Part shown: one piece after another, positions 1 to 10,826 of the stretch
Layout of the letters: each line of letters starts with the position of its first letter
Position numbering within the stretch: the stretch's first letter is position 1
NCBI GenBank assembly: GCA_900618795.1
Contig: UYJD01000001.1
Span: 1,055,279-1,119,278, forward strand
Direction of reading: 5' to 3'
From: Cyanodermella asteris
Taxonomy: Eukaryota > Ascomycota > Lecanoromycetes > Ostropales > Stictidaceae
Length of the DNA: 64,000 nt
Position numbers and translations under genes: made by a program
The notes under the pieces: generated by a model
What the model saw: only the letters and a program-made list of their open reading frames with translations
What the model was told of the DNA's origin: nothing
Databases searched by the model: none

Positions 1-1034
1 GCGAAGCTGAGCATGAACCAGTATGGCGAGCCAGGTGAGTTGTAGTTCTCGGACACAAACTGGTTCGGATAGCAATATCCAATCGTCAACGTCCCTTGAG
101 GCGACAGCATATCCTTCTGCTCCGTCCACCACCGACAATTCCTCAGCAACAACCCCTTGATCACGCCCCAAGACAACGGCGCCGGTAAGTCGAGATCCGC
201 AAAAGCGCACGCCGACCAAAAGCCCGCCATCGCGAACCGATAAGTCAGAGACCGTCCGAACGTGACATGCCTCCCCTGCGGATCATAGTAAAGCACCGAG
301 TCCAACGCGTACGTCCTCGCCCTGTCCCGAAAAAGCTCGGCGCGTCTGGGATCGTTGTTGCCATTCACTTTGACGTAGAGTAGCTGCAGGAACTGAATCG
401 CAAAACTCCCCGAATAAGAGTCCATCTGCGTATACCCCTCGGGCCCATCGTTCGACCATCCATCTCCGCGGTAAAAAGTCTCCAAATGCTCGAGATCCTT
501 CTCGATCCTCTCCGCATCGTACTCCAATCCAACCTCCCTCAGACCCAAGTTCGCCCAAACACGGAACCAGAGCCAATTCGTCTCGGGCATCTTCCTCGCA
601 TTGATCCCCCTCACCCACGCGCCCAGGTTCCCCTTCTCCCCCTCCGTCCACCCGGCAAGCAGCCGCTCCCCCGCCACCGCGAGCGCGAACCCGATCGGAC
701 ACAGCTCCACCATCCGCTGGTCGACGTCCCGGATATCGCCCCAGTACTCCGGACTCGCGGGGTCGGTCCCCGCCTTCAGCCCGCCGCTCCAGTACTCGAT
801 CAGCGGCGCGAGGTCGGGTCCGTCGGAGCCGTCGCTGGCGAGCAGCGCGGCGAGGCCCCATAGCGGGCGTGCGAAGCCCTCGAGCCGGGCGCCCGTCTCG
901 TCGAAGCGCGTGCCCGTGGCTCCGAGACGGATGCGCGAGCGCAGGGGCGAGAAGAGCGGGAGGAGGGGCTTGAGGAGGGAAACGCAGGCGAGGCGGAAGT
1001 CGGAGCGACGGTATGGCTGTTTGAGGCAGGCATT
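1..1034 (-). CDS. DUF2264 domain protein, partial (cut by window edge)
   Basis: The open minus-strand frame runs off the left edge of the window, so the C-terminal part is missing. The visible protein has the hallmarks of fungal and bacterial DUF2264 proteins: [15 protein letters not shown] near the start, then [19 protein letters not shown], and further on a run of W- and Y-rich helices ([30 protein letters not shown]). The family looks like alpha/alpha-toroid proteins and no reaction is established. No ATG lies in this frame between the upstream in-frame stop and the first conserved residues. The bases just upstream of residue Asn (AAAAAG before AATGCC) could be an intron acceptor, so a short first exon upstream is likely but was not placed. 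The family assignment is firm; the 5' end is not. Confidence 0.8.
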
Positions 1035-1756
1035 CTTTTTGTATAGATTTATGTGGGTGGTGTGGCGATTGAGCAAGTCGTATGCATGCTTGCGATGCGT
1101 CTGGGGCAGAGCGTCGGCGCGCGCATTATGACTTCAAGCGATGTTGATGAAGCGCATTCGAGACTGTGGATCTTGGCACAGGTCTCGGTGGATACGAGCA
1201 GATGTAAATTAGCCGCAGGGGTGGTGAGGGGTCGAATATATCTGGCATGTCGGGATAAAATTCGACCTGGAGAAAAGAGCGGGGGAGCTTCAATGCAGAT
1301 CAAACGGCTATTTGTGGAGGCGGCGCGCTGCATCTGAGCATCATCAAAGTCTGGTTCAAGAGTTATCGTCGCACTCAAACAACGTTTTCTGGACATCTAT
1401 TGTGACATGTTCAACCGAGTCCCCGTGTTTACCTTGGCAGATCATATCGCGCCGCGAGATTCATCGAGAAATGTTTCAAAGCTCGGTCAACCCGTCCGTA
1501 CAAGCACTCGATTGGATATGAGAATGCAACTGACGGTTCAGCCGTTATGAGTATTATATATCATTACTGGGTATCTCTCGTTAGCGCATGGAGCTCAACA
1601 ACCTCGTCAAAACTTGATCGAAGCACTTGAGCTCTTGACTGAAAAAGCACAGCCCTTCTGAACTTTGATATTCCCTAGTTGCTCGCCTGCGCGATGCAAT
1701 CTTCTTGCTACCGTCCTTCCTGCTTCGTGTTCTCAGCTTCACGTCTGCATTTGCCA
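1035..1756. other. Intergenic region between DUF2264 and PAP2 genes
   Basis: About 720 bases with no convincing coding frame. It should hold the promoter and probably a short first exon of the DUF2264 gene, and the 3' end of the PAP2 transcript. Short open frames here begin with non-ATG codons or have no family resemblance. Confidence 0.5.
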
Positions 1757-3294
1757 TCAGACCATTTGCTCTCCAGCCACGGGCCTCCTAGGAATCGTTC
1801 CGCTGGTTCTACCCGCAGTTCCAGTATGGCCAATACCAGCATCGTGATGGTAGCCGTCGCGGCCAATTGTACCATCATTCTGGTAGCCGTCATGACCGAT
1901 TCCGCCGTTGTTGTGGTGGCCATGGTGGCTAGTCAGCCCGTTTGAAGCTCCATTAGCAATGCCACTGACCGCCCCGCCAATGCCAACACTCCCATGCAGG
2001 AAGGCGGACGAGTCAAAGGGTGCACCTCCGAAGCCGCCCTCGGCAGTGCCCCAGCCTGCTTGACGTGTCCAGACAGCGTTGTGGAAGCTGCCATATCCAC
2101 CGATGCTTTGGCCGTAATTGAACGGCGTGTGACGCATCAAGGGGATGTGGTTGAAGCGGAAGTCCCAGACAGAGGCATAGACCATGCGGTAAGAGGAGAA
2201 GGCAAAGATTGTGCCGATGATTGCACCAGCAACGATGTCGTACCAATTGTGGAACTCGTCGATAGTCAGAGCACCACCGATGAGGGTTGCGCCCAGAAGA
2301 GGAGCGTAGATGGCAATCAACTTCCACATAGCTGGGTGGTAAGTGGAGAAGACCTTCAGTTTGGCATTCAGGTAGAGGTACAGGAACACGAAGCCGGCGA
2401 ACGCTGCTGTGGTATGGCCGGAAGGGAAACTCTCAAGAGCATCATCGATCTCGTCAATATCGCCGGTGCAAACGCTGCGGTCGTACATGATTTGACGGAA
2501 TCCGTTGCCGACCTGTGTGCCCTGGTTGACGATAGCTTCAAGAACGGCCGGATTCGGTCGACAGATGTCTAAAAAGTGCGGCCGCAAACCGCCAACCAGC
2601 TAGCGATCGAGTTAGAGCTGCATAAATCAACGTAATAGAAGTCACTTACCCATTTGAGAAATACCTGGAAGACGGCAGCGCAGATGAGAGAGTACAACAG
2701 GCCGATGACTGCGTTGTTCATGTCCCAAAAGCTTCGAACGCGGATTTGGACGATGAAGAAGACTGCAATGGGGACCAGGGATCCAAGCAAAGCGGCGGCC
2801 CAGATAGGAACAATCTCGTGGCGTGACGGATAGGCAAACTGAGGATAGACGACATCACCGCTCTGGAAGATCAGGGGGAAGGACCGAGATGGAGCTGGGC
2901 TGAAGTATGGTTAGCGAGCATGACTTGGATGCAGTGCGTTGAGAGCCGACTCACTGTGCCTCGTACACGCCCAGGCCAATCGCGCCGAAGATGACCATGG
3001 TGAGGATATCGGGCCAGGTAACCTTGAGCCATTGTCCGAAGCGAGGGCGGCGATTGAAGTGGCTTGGATCGTCGATCACCTGTCGGATGTCAGAAATGGA
3101 AATCTATTGTTTGCTGGTCAACTAACCTCATGTCCAAAGGAGCGCTTTTGTCCACCGTGGTGAGTCTTGTCAGATCTGAAGGTACCGTGGCCATTGTGAC
3201 CGTTGTGAGTATCGACGGGGTGGGCGTTCATTTCGGTACCTGCAGGCGGAGCTGCAGCTGCCGTTCCCTGGCGGTGGCGGCGAAGGAAGTTCAT
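1757..3294 (-). CDS. PAP2-type lipid phosphate phosphatase
   Basis: Four exons are read as 3294-3127, 3079-2955, 2899-2650 and 2599-1757, giving 461 residues; each junction has GT...AG ends and keeps the frame. This is an integral membrane phosphatase of the Lpp1/Dpp1 type, which removes phosphate from phosphatidic acid, diacylglycerol pyrophosphate or similar lipids. The three phosphatase motifs are visible: K-x6-RP at residues 180-188 (spanning the exon 3/4 junction), FPSGHTT around residue 242, and FHNWYD with His298 and Asp302. The Ser-Arg pair that usually opens the third motif is not seen (ALTIDEFHNWYD instead); a sub-clade of fungal PAP2 proteins is similar as far as I recall. Several hydrophobic segments lie between residues 85 and 310. 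The N-terminus is His-rich and the tail of about 150 residues is rich in Gly, His and Asn, with a short repeated IG-x-DGY pattern. Confidence 0.85.
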
Positions 3295-4785
3295 ATTGGA
3301 GGATCCCGGGAGAGGTAGAGGGATGCTGCTGGTAGATAAAGCTAGCGGCAGAAGAGTATGCAGATAGAGTGATCAGAAGATCACGGCGGAGAAGGTGTGA
3401 GAAGAGAAGAAGAGAAGAGATGTTGGGCAGAGAAGTTTTGTCGCCTGGGGGCACAATGCAACTTTCGACTCACGGCGAGATTGGCAGGTACTAGTAGAGC
3501 TTGCACGGCAAGAGGCAAGCGCGACCAGAGCTCAAGGAAATGAGCTTTGAATGTATTTTCTGCACCGGACTGCCCACCTACTATTCAGTGCTCAGCTTGC
3601 AGGCTCAGACTTGCCCATTTCTTGTTTCTTCCAGGCCATTTCTCGTTCCGGCGCGTCATGGCTCCTCACGGATCATGGATGACAGGAGCTTGAGTGCGGC
3701 TTCTAGCCCTTTTGAGCCATCTGGAACCCGGGCAGACCAGCATCACCCCAGGTCAAGGAGACGTGTGCTTGCTTTGTGTCGCGAGTCCGAGCTTGATCAC
3801 CACGGAGCGCGCATTGATTGGGCTGTGAGACTGGGAATTGAATCACAAACCCGAGAAAACCTGGAAATCAACGTCGCGTTCCAAAGCTGTTACGTCATGG
3901 CACCAATCCGCATCCCGGCGAGCAATGCGATTTCAACTTCAGCATCACCTGAAGCCGATCAAGACGTGTCCAAGCTCTTCGTCACTGGTCTAGTAGACGA
4001 GAACAATACAGTTCTTGGCTGCCAGTAATTGGACCCAATGCCAAAATTGCACAAGAATTGAAGAGAGGGTAAGGGCGCCCGCGCAGTATCGTCAAACCGG
4101 TCACTTTGGGTGCACAAGACCTACGCTTCCATCCTTTCCTGCGGGAGGATGAAAGCTGTTGCGGAAGAACCGCTCAATTCACACTGGCGATTATATCCGA
4201 GCTTCTGTGTGTACGTGTGGAGGAAGTTCTCAATGAGACTGCAAGCAGAGCTATGTTTGGGGATATCGAGAGCTTGGATCGCACGGCGACTACTAGTAGG
4301 CACGGATTGGTGGGGACGAAAGTTTATTTACCGCAGACACAAGGCGGGCAATCAAAACTCGTCGCGCAAGCCCTGGAACATCTGCTTGCGCGACTGAGTT
4401 CATAACCAACCTGATAACCGCTACCGGAGGTACCTATTAAAGTGGAGGCCTACGTACCTCACGAACCATTACTAAGAATTGATGCATAAGTATTTGACGC
4501 AGAGTATTGAAAGGTGTTCTCGACCTGACGTGCGCCACGACTTTCGATTACCCGCCTTGGACACGTTTCGGTCAGCTTACATGAACAGCGGTAGGTTAGG
4601 AAGCTGCTGCCACAAAATTGCATTGATAAAATTTATGATGGCTCACTCACGGCCCAACTTTTGTAGCAGCTAACGCAATGTAAGTCCTCATTTCGCAAGA
4701 TCGCCGGCGTTAACCGGTCGTCTGCAATTGACAGGAACGATATCATCTAGTCCTGAGCAAGGTCCGCTGCCGGCGCGCCGATGAA
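3295..4785. other. Intergenic region, no gene recognised
   Basis: About 1.5 kb between the start of the PAP2 gene and the end of the rhodopsin-domain gene. A plus-strand open frame near 3501-4028 has no family resemblance and was not called. The stretch next to 3295 is AG-rich on the plus strand, fitting a pyrimidine-rich leader for the PAP2 gene. Confidence 0.5.
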
Positions 4786-5912
4786 TCACTCAGAGGGTAC
4801 ATCGTGTGAGACCGAGAAGGTAGTCTCAATCAGGATTGACTCGTCGGTCAATTGTTGTCGCCGCAACCTGCCTCTAGTTGCCCAGGAGCGTGTATTTAGC
4901 TGTGCGCCGAAGATACCGTTCCAAGGACCTCTTGCTTCAAGCGTCGCCGGAGGTCTCTCGCCCCGATACGGTTTGTCCTTCCTAATCAACCATTTATAGA
5001 GAGGAGTTAGCGTCGGTATGCAAGCGCCGACTGCGATCAAGCAGAGCTCAGACATGCTCAGTAGCACCAGTGGTATAGTGTCCCCTTTGGGATTCAGATG
5101 TTAGCATTCATGCGGAGACGCATCAACAGCACCAGGGCACTCACAAGCGTAGTCAGTCCGACCGCCAAGTCCAGAGGTGAAATAAGTCTTCGCAATCGAG
5201 CAGCAGCCGGCAACCATGCCTGCGCTGAGAGCGCAACCAACGCCGATAATTTGCTGCCGTGTCATCTGAAGCTTCAAGATATAAAACCATGGCACCGCCG
5301 AGAAGGAAAAGTCCGATGCACAGCCGACAGCTCCTACAAAGGCGTTGTACCTCGTGTATGGTTCCGGATCCCAACATGAGCCTCCGCTGTAGTCTGGAGT
5401 CCACTGCTTCCAAACAGGATCGCACTGAACAAGTACAATCACAGCATCCGTGTAGAAGGCGAGCACATTCAGAAGGACAACGGCGCCCATTGCCCAATGC
5501 AGCTTTCGATCCGGGAAGATTTTCGCCAGAAGAATGGCGATAGAGGCTTTGCCTGGAGGAAAGCACATCACTGCAAACACCTGGCCGATAATTTCCGCTC
5601 GCAAAGTATTTACCAAATCTTGCTGAGAGAGCGTGTCTGCACGCCTACCGTATCCGTGGGACACGGAGACCCACATCGAGATGCTATAACATGCGGTGAA
5701 GATCTGAAACCATCAGCTCCTTGTAGCTCAACAGTACGATCATTACAATATGTGTATACCCATGCGATGATCATGAATGTATCGTCCCAGCCGAACAAGT
5801 TCTTCCGCAGAATCGTTCTCGTGAAGGTTCTGGCACATATGAAGATAAAAGCCAGCGCAAGACTGACAATGCTGATCCCAAGCACAAGAGGTGCTCTATT
5901 CTCTTGAGTCAT
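4786..5912 (-). CDS. Fungal rhodopsin-domain integral membrane protein
   Basis: Three exons (5912-5760, 5703-5145, 5084-4786) give a protein of 336 residues; the introns are 56 and 60 bases. The sequence matches the fungal 'rhodopsin domain' membrane family that includes PTH11-like proteins without the CFEM domain. Signs are RTFTRTILRKNLFGWDDTFM after the first membrane helix, GKASIAILLAKIF in the middle, a WDTIPL segment at the last splice junction, and about seven hydrophobic helices, followed by a hydrophilic C-terminal tail. Such proteins sit in the plasma membrane and some may sense surface or host cues; function is unknown for most. It is divergent from the P450 gene at 6651, with about 740 bases between the two starts. 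The first exon junction was chosen at the CAG ending at 5704 because a nearer TAG acceptor would break the frame. Confidence 0.8.
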
Positions 5913-6650
5913 TTTCGCAGTATCAATCCAAAGGTCAATCGATCGCTATGACAAGTAAGAGTAGACGCAAAGTCCCAGAGCCGGAAAGCAGTACAGCATG
6001 GCAAGAACATACTGATCAGGCTTCTTCACCCGTGGGCGCTTAAAACCAAACTGAAATGACCCTCGCAACGTACTATAGGCTAGATGCAAGACAGCAGACC
6101 GGAGGCCTCCCTCTTCGCGACCTCAACGCTTTCTCCTCCCGATATGGGTTGCGATCTGCGACGGGGTGTGGCCTCAAATGTGGCCGACCAGCGCTCATGC
6201 TGCTTGAATCGTCTCTGGAACCTACTTGCAGCTCGCCATCGGAAATACCATCGGATGCACCATCTGGAGCACAAGATTCCATTAACAAGGTGTATAGTCG
6301 TCGGCTCAATGTTGTTGCAAATCACAGTATGCATCGGTGTAAGAGTGGTCGGTAATCGTAAGATCCCTTGCTCTGAGGCTGAGGTTGGGACCGAGACCTT
6401 GCTGCATTTGCCTTTCCTTACTCGGTCAAGGCTATGCAGGCTTCCCCACCTCGGGTCAATTGAATGCGTTGGTGTCGGTACGCTGCTGCGAAAGGCTTTG
6501 CGCAAGTTCGCCGCAGGAAAGATCTTAGTTCCTTAACATCTTCTCATGAAACATCAACAGAGTGCGAGGCTATAGCTTTCACCATAAAGTACGACTTCTG
6601 AGAGACAGCAAAAGCTTTGTGAGCACTAGAGAACGTCGCTGACTGTTGAG
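5913..6650. other. Shared upstream region of two divergent genes
   Basis: About 740 bases separate the start of the rhodopsin-domain gene from the start of the P450 gene. Overlapping open frames on both strands here have no family resemblance. It may serve as a two-way promoter, but no specific site was identified. Confidence 0.45.
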
Positions 6651-8412
6651 ATGGAGCGCGTGGCAACAGCGCTCGCCTTGGTCACGTTATTGCTGGCCAC
6701 ACATTTTGCTTGGAATTACCTCACCTCCTCTATCCGCGCCGTTCCAGGGCCTCCCTTAGCCAAGCTCACCAACCTCTGGAGGCTGTGTATGGTCTATAGA
6801 CGCGCAGCAGAAGAGGAACAATATGCTCTGCACAAACTTTATGGGCCTGTTGTGGCACTTGGACCCAACATGGTCACCATCAGTGACCCCAACATGATCA
6901 AAGTCATCTACTCGAGAAAAGATATCCTGATCAAGGTAAGCAACCTTGGCCCCCGACGGCAACTGGATCCACCACTAAGAGACAATAGAGCAAATTCTAC
7001 TCCGTCGATGACTTCATGGTCAACGGACGCCGTATCGAGAGTACGTTCACGACACAGGATGAGAATATGAACTCGAAGGGCATGAAACCAATCCATCGCC
7101 TCTTTGCCTTGAACAACATTGTGAAATACGAGTCGCTTGTCGATCAAACCATCAGGTACTTCTTCGAAACCTTGTCGGAAAGGTTCTGTGCCACTAGAAA
7201 AATCTGCGACCTGGACCACTGGCTGCTGTACTTTGCGTGGGATGTGGTATCAGAGGCAACCTTCAGTAGACGTATGGGTTTCCTCAAAGCGGGCCGCGAC
7301 ATTGACAACATGATCAAAGACAATGCTGCCTTGAATGATTACTTCAGTTTGGTATGTCTGCCGTGCTCAGTAATAACTCGAGCGGAAGCACTGCGAGCTT
7401 GACGCGTCTCAAGCTTGTCTCATGGACTTTTGACAGCTTCGACTGCCCGGTGTTATTTGCGCCCCCTTGATTATGCACCTTTGGCGCGTCACTGACTTGT
7501 TTATAGTTCGGCCAAATGCCGATGCTTGACCAATTCTTGCACAAGAACCCAATCGTGCCCTTCTACAAGCTGAAATATTTCGGCTCAGACGGAGCAGTTT
7601 TGTTTGCCCTGAAGTCCATTGACGAACGACGACGAGGTGTTGACGGGCACATCCAAAGCTCCGAGCCCGATTTTCTTGACGATTACCTGGAGGTCCAGAG
7701 GCAAGATCCGACGAATGTTGCCGACGATGTCGTGTTAAATTATGTACTGATCAATGTGATGGCTGGCGCAGATACCGTGGCCGGAGCTTTGCAGTCCGTA
7801 ATCTACCGTTTGGTTTCTCACCCGGAAAAACTGTTGAAACTCAAGGCCGAACTCGATGCGCACGACGTTCGAGTCCCGTTATCCTGGTCGAAAGCCCAAT
7901 ATCTTCCCTACCTTGACTCTTGTGTCCGCGAAGGTATGCGCCTAGGTCCATCGATTCCGTTGCCCTTCGAGCGGCTCGTCGGTCCGAATGGCCTCGTATT
8001 ACCCGATGGTAATTATCTGTCTCCTAACACCATCGTGGGAATGAACCCCTATGTCATCAATCGAGATACTGCTGTGTTTGGCAAAGACGCCGAAGAGTTC
8101 AGGCCGGAGCGCTGGCTTCGTGCCGATGAGGAGACACAAGAACACTTTGCGGCCAGATTTGCCCTCATGCGCGACACTGAGCTCACGTTTGGTGAGGGCA
8201 AGCGTATGTGCCCCGGGAGATTCCTGGCCCTATTTGAAGTCTACAAACTTGTCGGTAGTTTGTGTAGGGCGTTTGACTTTGAGCTTGCTCCTGGTGGTCG
8301 ACCCTGGAAGACACAATGCGTGGTTCATTACACAAGAAGGTTTGGACGTGATCATCAAGCAGCGGGCAATACGCGTATCATAAGCCCGCCATATTCGACA
8401 TTATCAAGCTAG
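6651..8412 (+). CDS. Cytochrome P450, probable frameshift near C-terminus
   Basis: Three exons (6651-6935, 6989-7351, 7507-8412) give 517 residues in the open frame. It is a microsomal P450 monooxygenase: an N-terminal membrane anchor, the Pro-rich hinge PGPPLAKLTNLWRL, the I-helix MAGADTV, the K-helix EGMR, and the heme-binding loop FGEGKRMCPGRFLA. It resembles fungal P450s of the pisatin demethylase kind, but the substrate cannot be told. The end is odd. The family normally finishes with something like W-F-I-T-Q-E-G-L-D-V-I-I-K, and exactly that is encoded here, in another frame, up to 8383. The open frame leaves this path at about 8318-8325 and ends with an unrelated tail to 8412. So either one or two bases differ from the ancestral gene or there is a sequence error. 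The intron of 155 bases (7352-7506) is longer than others nearby. Confidence 0.85.
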
Positions 8413-8854
8413 CCAAATTCAAGTCGGCGTGTGCAAGATTCACGGCGTTTATGAGCGTTTCTGAGTTGAAGCTAAAGTACTGTATGAATGCGAGTGCACA
8501 TGGGTCTTTGTGTACCTTTCGGAACGAACTCTGGCGAACGAAGCTGTCAAGTTGATTCGAAAGAGGCCAAAATTGGATTTTGTCCCACTTGGACCATGGC
8601 CAAAGGGTTTGATGGCTTGGCATGATCAGGACAAGAACGTGGTCAATGATGAAGGTGTGAAATTGAAGGTGTCGGGTGCACTCAACTCTGGCTCCGACGG
8701 TGTTGCTGCCAGCCATTCATGGCAAGGCATGATTCTCGGTATGGTGGCGATAGGTTCGGTGTCATGCGCACTGTACTTGACTGCTGTCGGATGAAGACCT
8801 TATTGACATGCCTGTTTCAAAATATCAATTCCCCAGTTCTCCCAAGTCCGAGAC
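8413..8854. other. Intergenic region between convergent genes
   Basis: About 440 bases between the 3' ends of the P450 gene and the oxidoreductase gene. It should hold both transcript ends. A plus-strand open frame at 8510-8794 shows no family resemblance. Confidence 0.45.
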
Positions 8855-9917
8855 TCAAAATGAGATGTACACTTTCCCCATATGTTGTCCACTGGCCAGA
8901 TATTCGTGCGCTTCCACCACGCCCTCTCGCCCAAACGCAAACGTCTTATCCACTGGAATTCGAATCCCTCGCGCCCCAACAAACCGCACGAGTTCCTCCA
9001 GCTGCTGCACAGAGCCCGTGCTGATACCACGAACCACACAGGCTTTTGACAGCGCCAACGCCGCAACATCAGGCATCTCGTCCTGCGGGGCCGGAGCCAG
9101 AAAGCCAATCACAGAAATGATGCCTCCGACTGCAATCGCTTCGATCGACTGCTTGATGGTGCCCGACCCGCCATTCTCGAGAATGTAGTCGACACCTCGT
9201 CCCTGAGTGATTCTCTGTACTTCCCCAGCCCAGTTCGGAGTCGATTTGTAGTTGATGGTGAAGTCGGCGCCGTATTTACTCCTGGCGAGCTCGAGCTTGG
9301 CGTCGCTGGACGATGTGATTATAATCGTCGCTCCGGCTGCTTTTGCGAGCAGAAGACCTGTGATCGATATGCCACCCGTACCTGTTCCCTGTCAGACAAC
9401 ATCATTTTCTACTTGCGCGAGCTCGTTTACCTTGCAGCAGGACGATCTGCCCGGGCTTCAACGGCACGTTCCCATAAAACGCATTCCAAACCGTCGTCCC
9501 CGCACAAACCAAACTCGCCCACTCCTCATCCCTCAACCCTCCCTCCTGCTTCGGCACCTTCACCACCGCCGCGGCCGGTACAGCAACATACTCCGCTAGG
9601 ACCCCATCATGAATGCTCCCCAACGAACCGTCCCGGTCCCTGACGGGGCCGTACAGCGTCGCTATGTTGAACGCGATGATGACGCTGTCGCCGACCGAGA
9701 AGGTCTTGGTGGCGTTGGCGCCGACCTGTTCGACTTGGCCCATGGCGTCTGAACCGGGGACGACACCATCTTTGACGGCTAGCGGGTATTTGGAGGTGGC
9801 GATTGCGATGTCGCGGTAGTTTAGCGCGACACTGCGGATCTTGATCAGCAGTTCGTGGGCTTGGAGGCCGGAAAAGCCGTTGCGGGAGGCAAGGCGGAGG
9901 ACTCGGTGAGTGGACAT
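8855..9917 (-). CDS. MDR-family (zinc-type alcohol dehydrogenase-like) oxidoreductase
   Basis: Two exons (9917-9431 and 9381-8855) encode 337 residues. The protein is a medium-chain dehydrogenase/reductase of the quinone-reductase and alcohol-dehydrogenase-like branch. The N-terminal part has LNYRDIAIA and VVPGSDAMGQV; the NAD(P)-binding half has LLQGTGGISITGLLLAKAAG followed by SSSDAKLELARSKYGAD, and ends in a family-typical segment with HEYLASGQHMGKV. The splice acceptor was set at 9382 because it restores QGTGGIS, whereas the nearer CAG would break the frame. No cluster of Cys for a structural zinc is seen, so it is probably a zinc-free member. Substrate unknown. It converges with the P450 gene, and the two could act in one small oxidation pathway, but nothing else here makes a full biosynthetic cluster. 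Confidence 0.85.
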
Positions 9918-10361
9918 GTTTTGATCTCGAAGAAGTTGTTGACGTCGAGGAGGGCAAGGTAGGTATTAAATTAATCAATGAATTGCCTTCCTGACATTAC
10001 TATACGCGTATGAGAAATCGTGCAATGGAAGCTTGTGCGAGGCGATTAGCAATCGCTTACGGGCAATGCGGATGCTGAGGGCCCTGAGAAAGCAGGTCGT
10101 GATCCCTGAAGATCTCGATGTCGCGATGAACAGATTGGAGGCATTGTGGTCTCCGACAGGATGACACAAACCATAACTGACGGAGGAGTAACGCTCCTCA
10201 GGTATGAGGTAAGAGGCGTAATGCAAAGTAACACAATATCGACTGTACGAGAGTTGTTACTCTGGCATCTTGTCGTAGAAAAGAACTCGAGTCGAGCGAT
10301 ACTCGAATCGGCCGATTTTCTGACGTGCCCGGGTGTTGCGGAGACATCAGGTAACGCACAA

Positions 10362-10389
10362 GGCGGGAGGAAAGAAGTCGCCGCCAGTG
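10362..10389 (+). repeat. Dispersed 28-base motif, copy 1
   Basis: The stretch with core GGAGGAAAGAA recurs at 19092-19119, with 24 of 28 bases equal by eye. In both places it sits 12-60 bases upstream of a 12-base-period array, in the same orientation. Confidence 0.6.
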
Positions 10390-10400
10390 TTTCATTCATA

Positions 10401-10557
10401 CTAGCTGAGGCCACAGCTAAACCCCTAACTAAACACCCACACAAGCATCCAGCTAAACACCTAGCCAAGTACCCAGCCAATTACTTAGCTAAGTACCTAG
10501 CTAAGTTCCTAGTCAAGTACCTAGCTAGGTGTCTACGTAAGTACCTACCTAAGGAGG
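10401..10557 (+). repeat. Degenerate tandem array with 12-base period (array A)
   Basis: About 12 units can be laid out with a consensus close to AAGTACCTAGCT; the clearest are at 10441-10555. Because 12 is a multiple of three, open frames read through it and give repeated Lys-Tyr-Leu-Ala. The units drift by substitutions rather than by length. The unit contains AGGTACCT-like and AGCT palindromes. Confidence 0.85.
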
Positions 10558-10826
10558 ATGTCGGCAGAGAGTTTTTTCTACCCGCCTGCGCAGGTGGTCA
10601 GCTTCCCGTCCCGGCCCGCTTGTAGAGGCCTCCGATCCACTGAAAGCCCCCCTGAGTGCGCGACTTGGGCTATGGGCTCCCAGGTCAGGTTATGCATATT
10701 CGGCTCTCAGATGCTGACCAAGCTAGGGTAATAGATAGGAAGCCTCGGACGATAAATCGGGTCCAAATTTGGATTCTCGCTATGCCGTGCTATGCAAATG
10801 CTTGTCATTCATCATCAAATCATCAA

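Larger units (their letters stand above)
9918..10826. other. Intergenic region holding a 12-base-period array
   Basis: About 900 bases without a supported gene. The middle holds the degenerate tandem array annotated separately at about 10401-10557, just after a 28-base motif (10362-10389) found again near 19.1 kb. A palindrome CCTGCGCAGG lies at about 10582. A plus-strand open frame at 10146-10625 merely reads through the array. Confidence 0.5.

Noticed and set aside
3501-4028. Plus-strand open frame of 175 codons
   Set aside because: No domain, atypical composition for a fungal protein and no splice context; probably chance.
10146-10625. Open frame of 159 codons with Lys-Tyr-Leu-Ala repeats
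   Set aside because: It is the translation of array A; the 12-base period keeps the frame open by itself.
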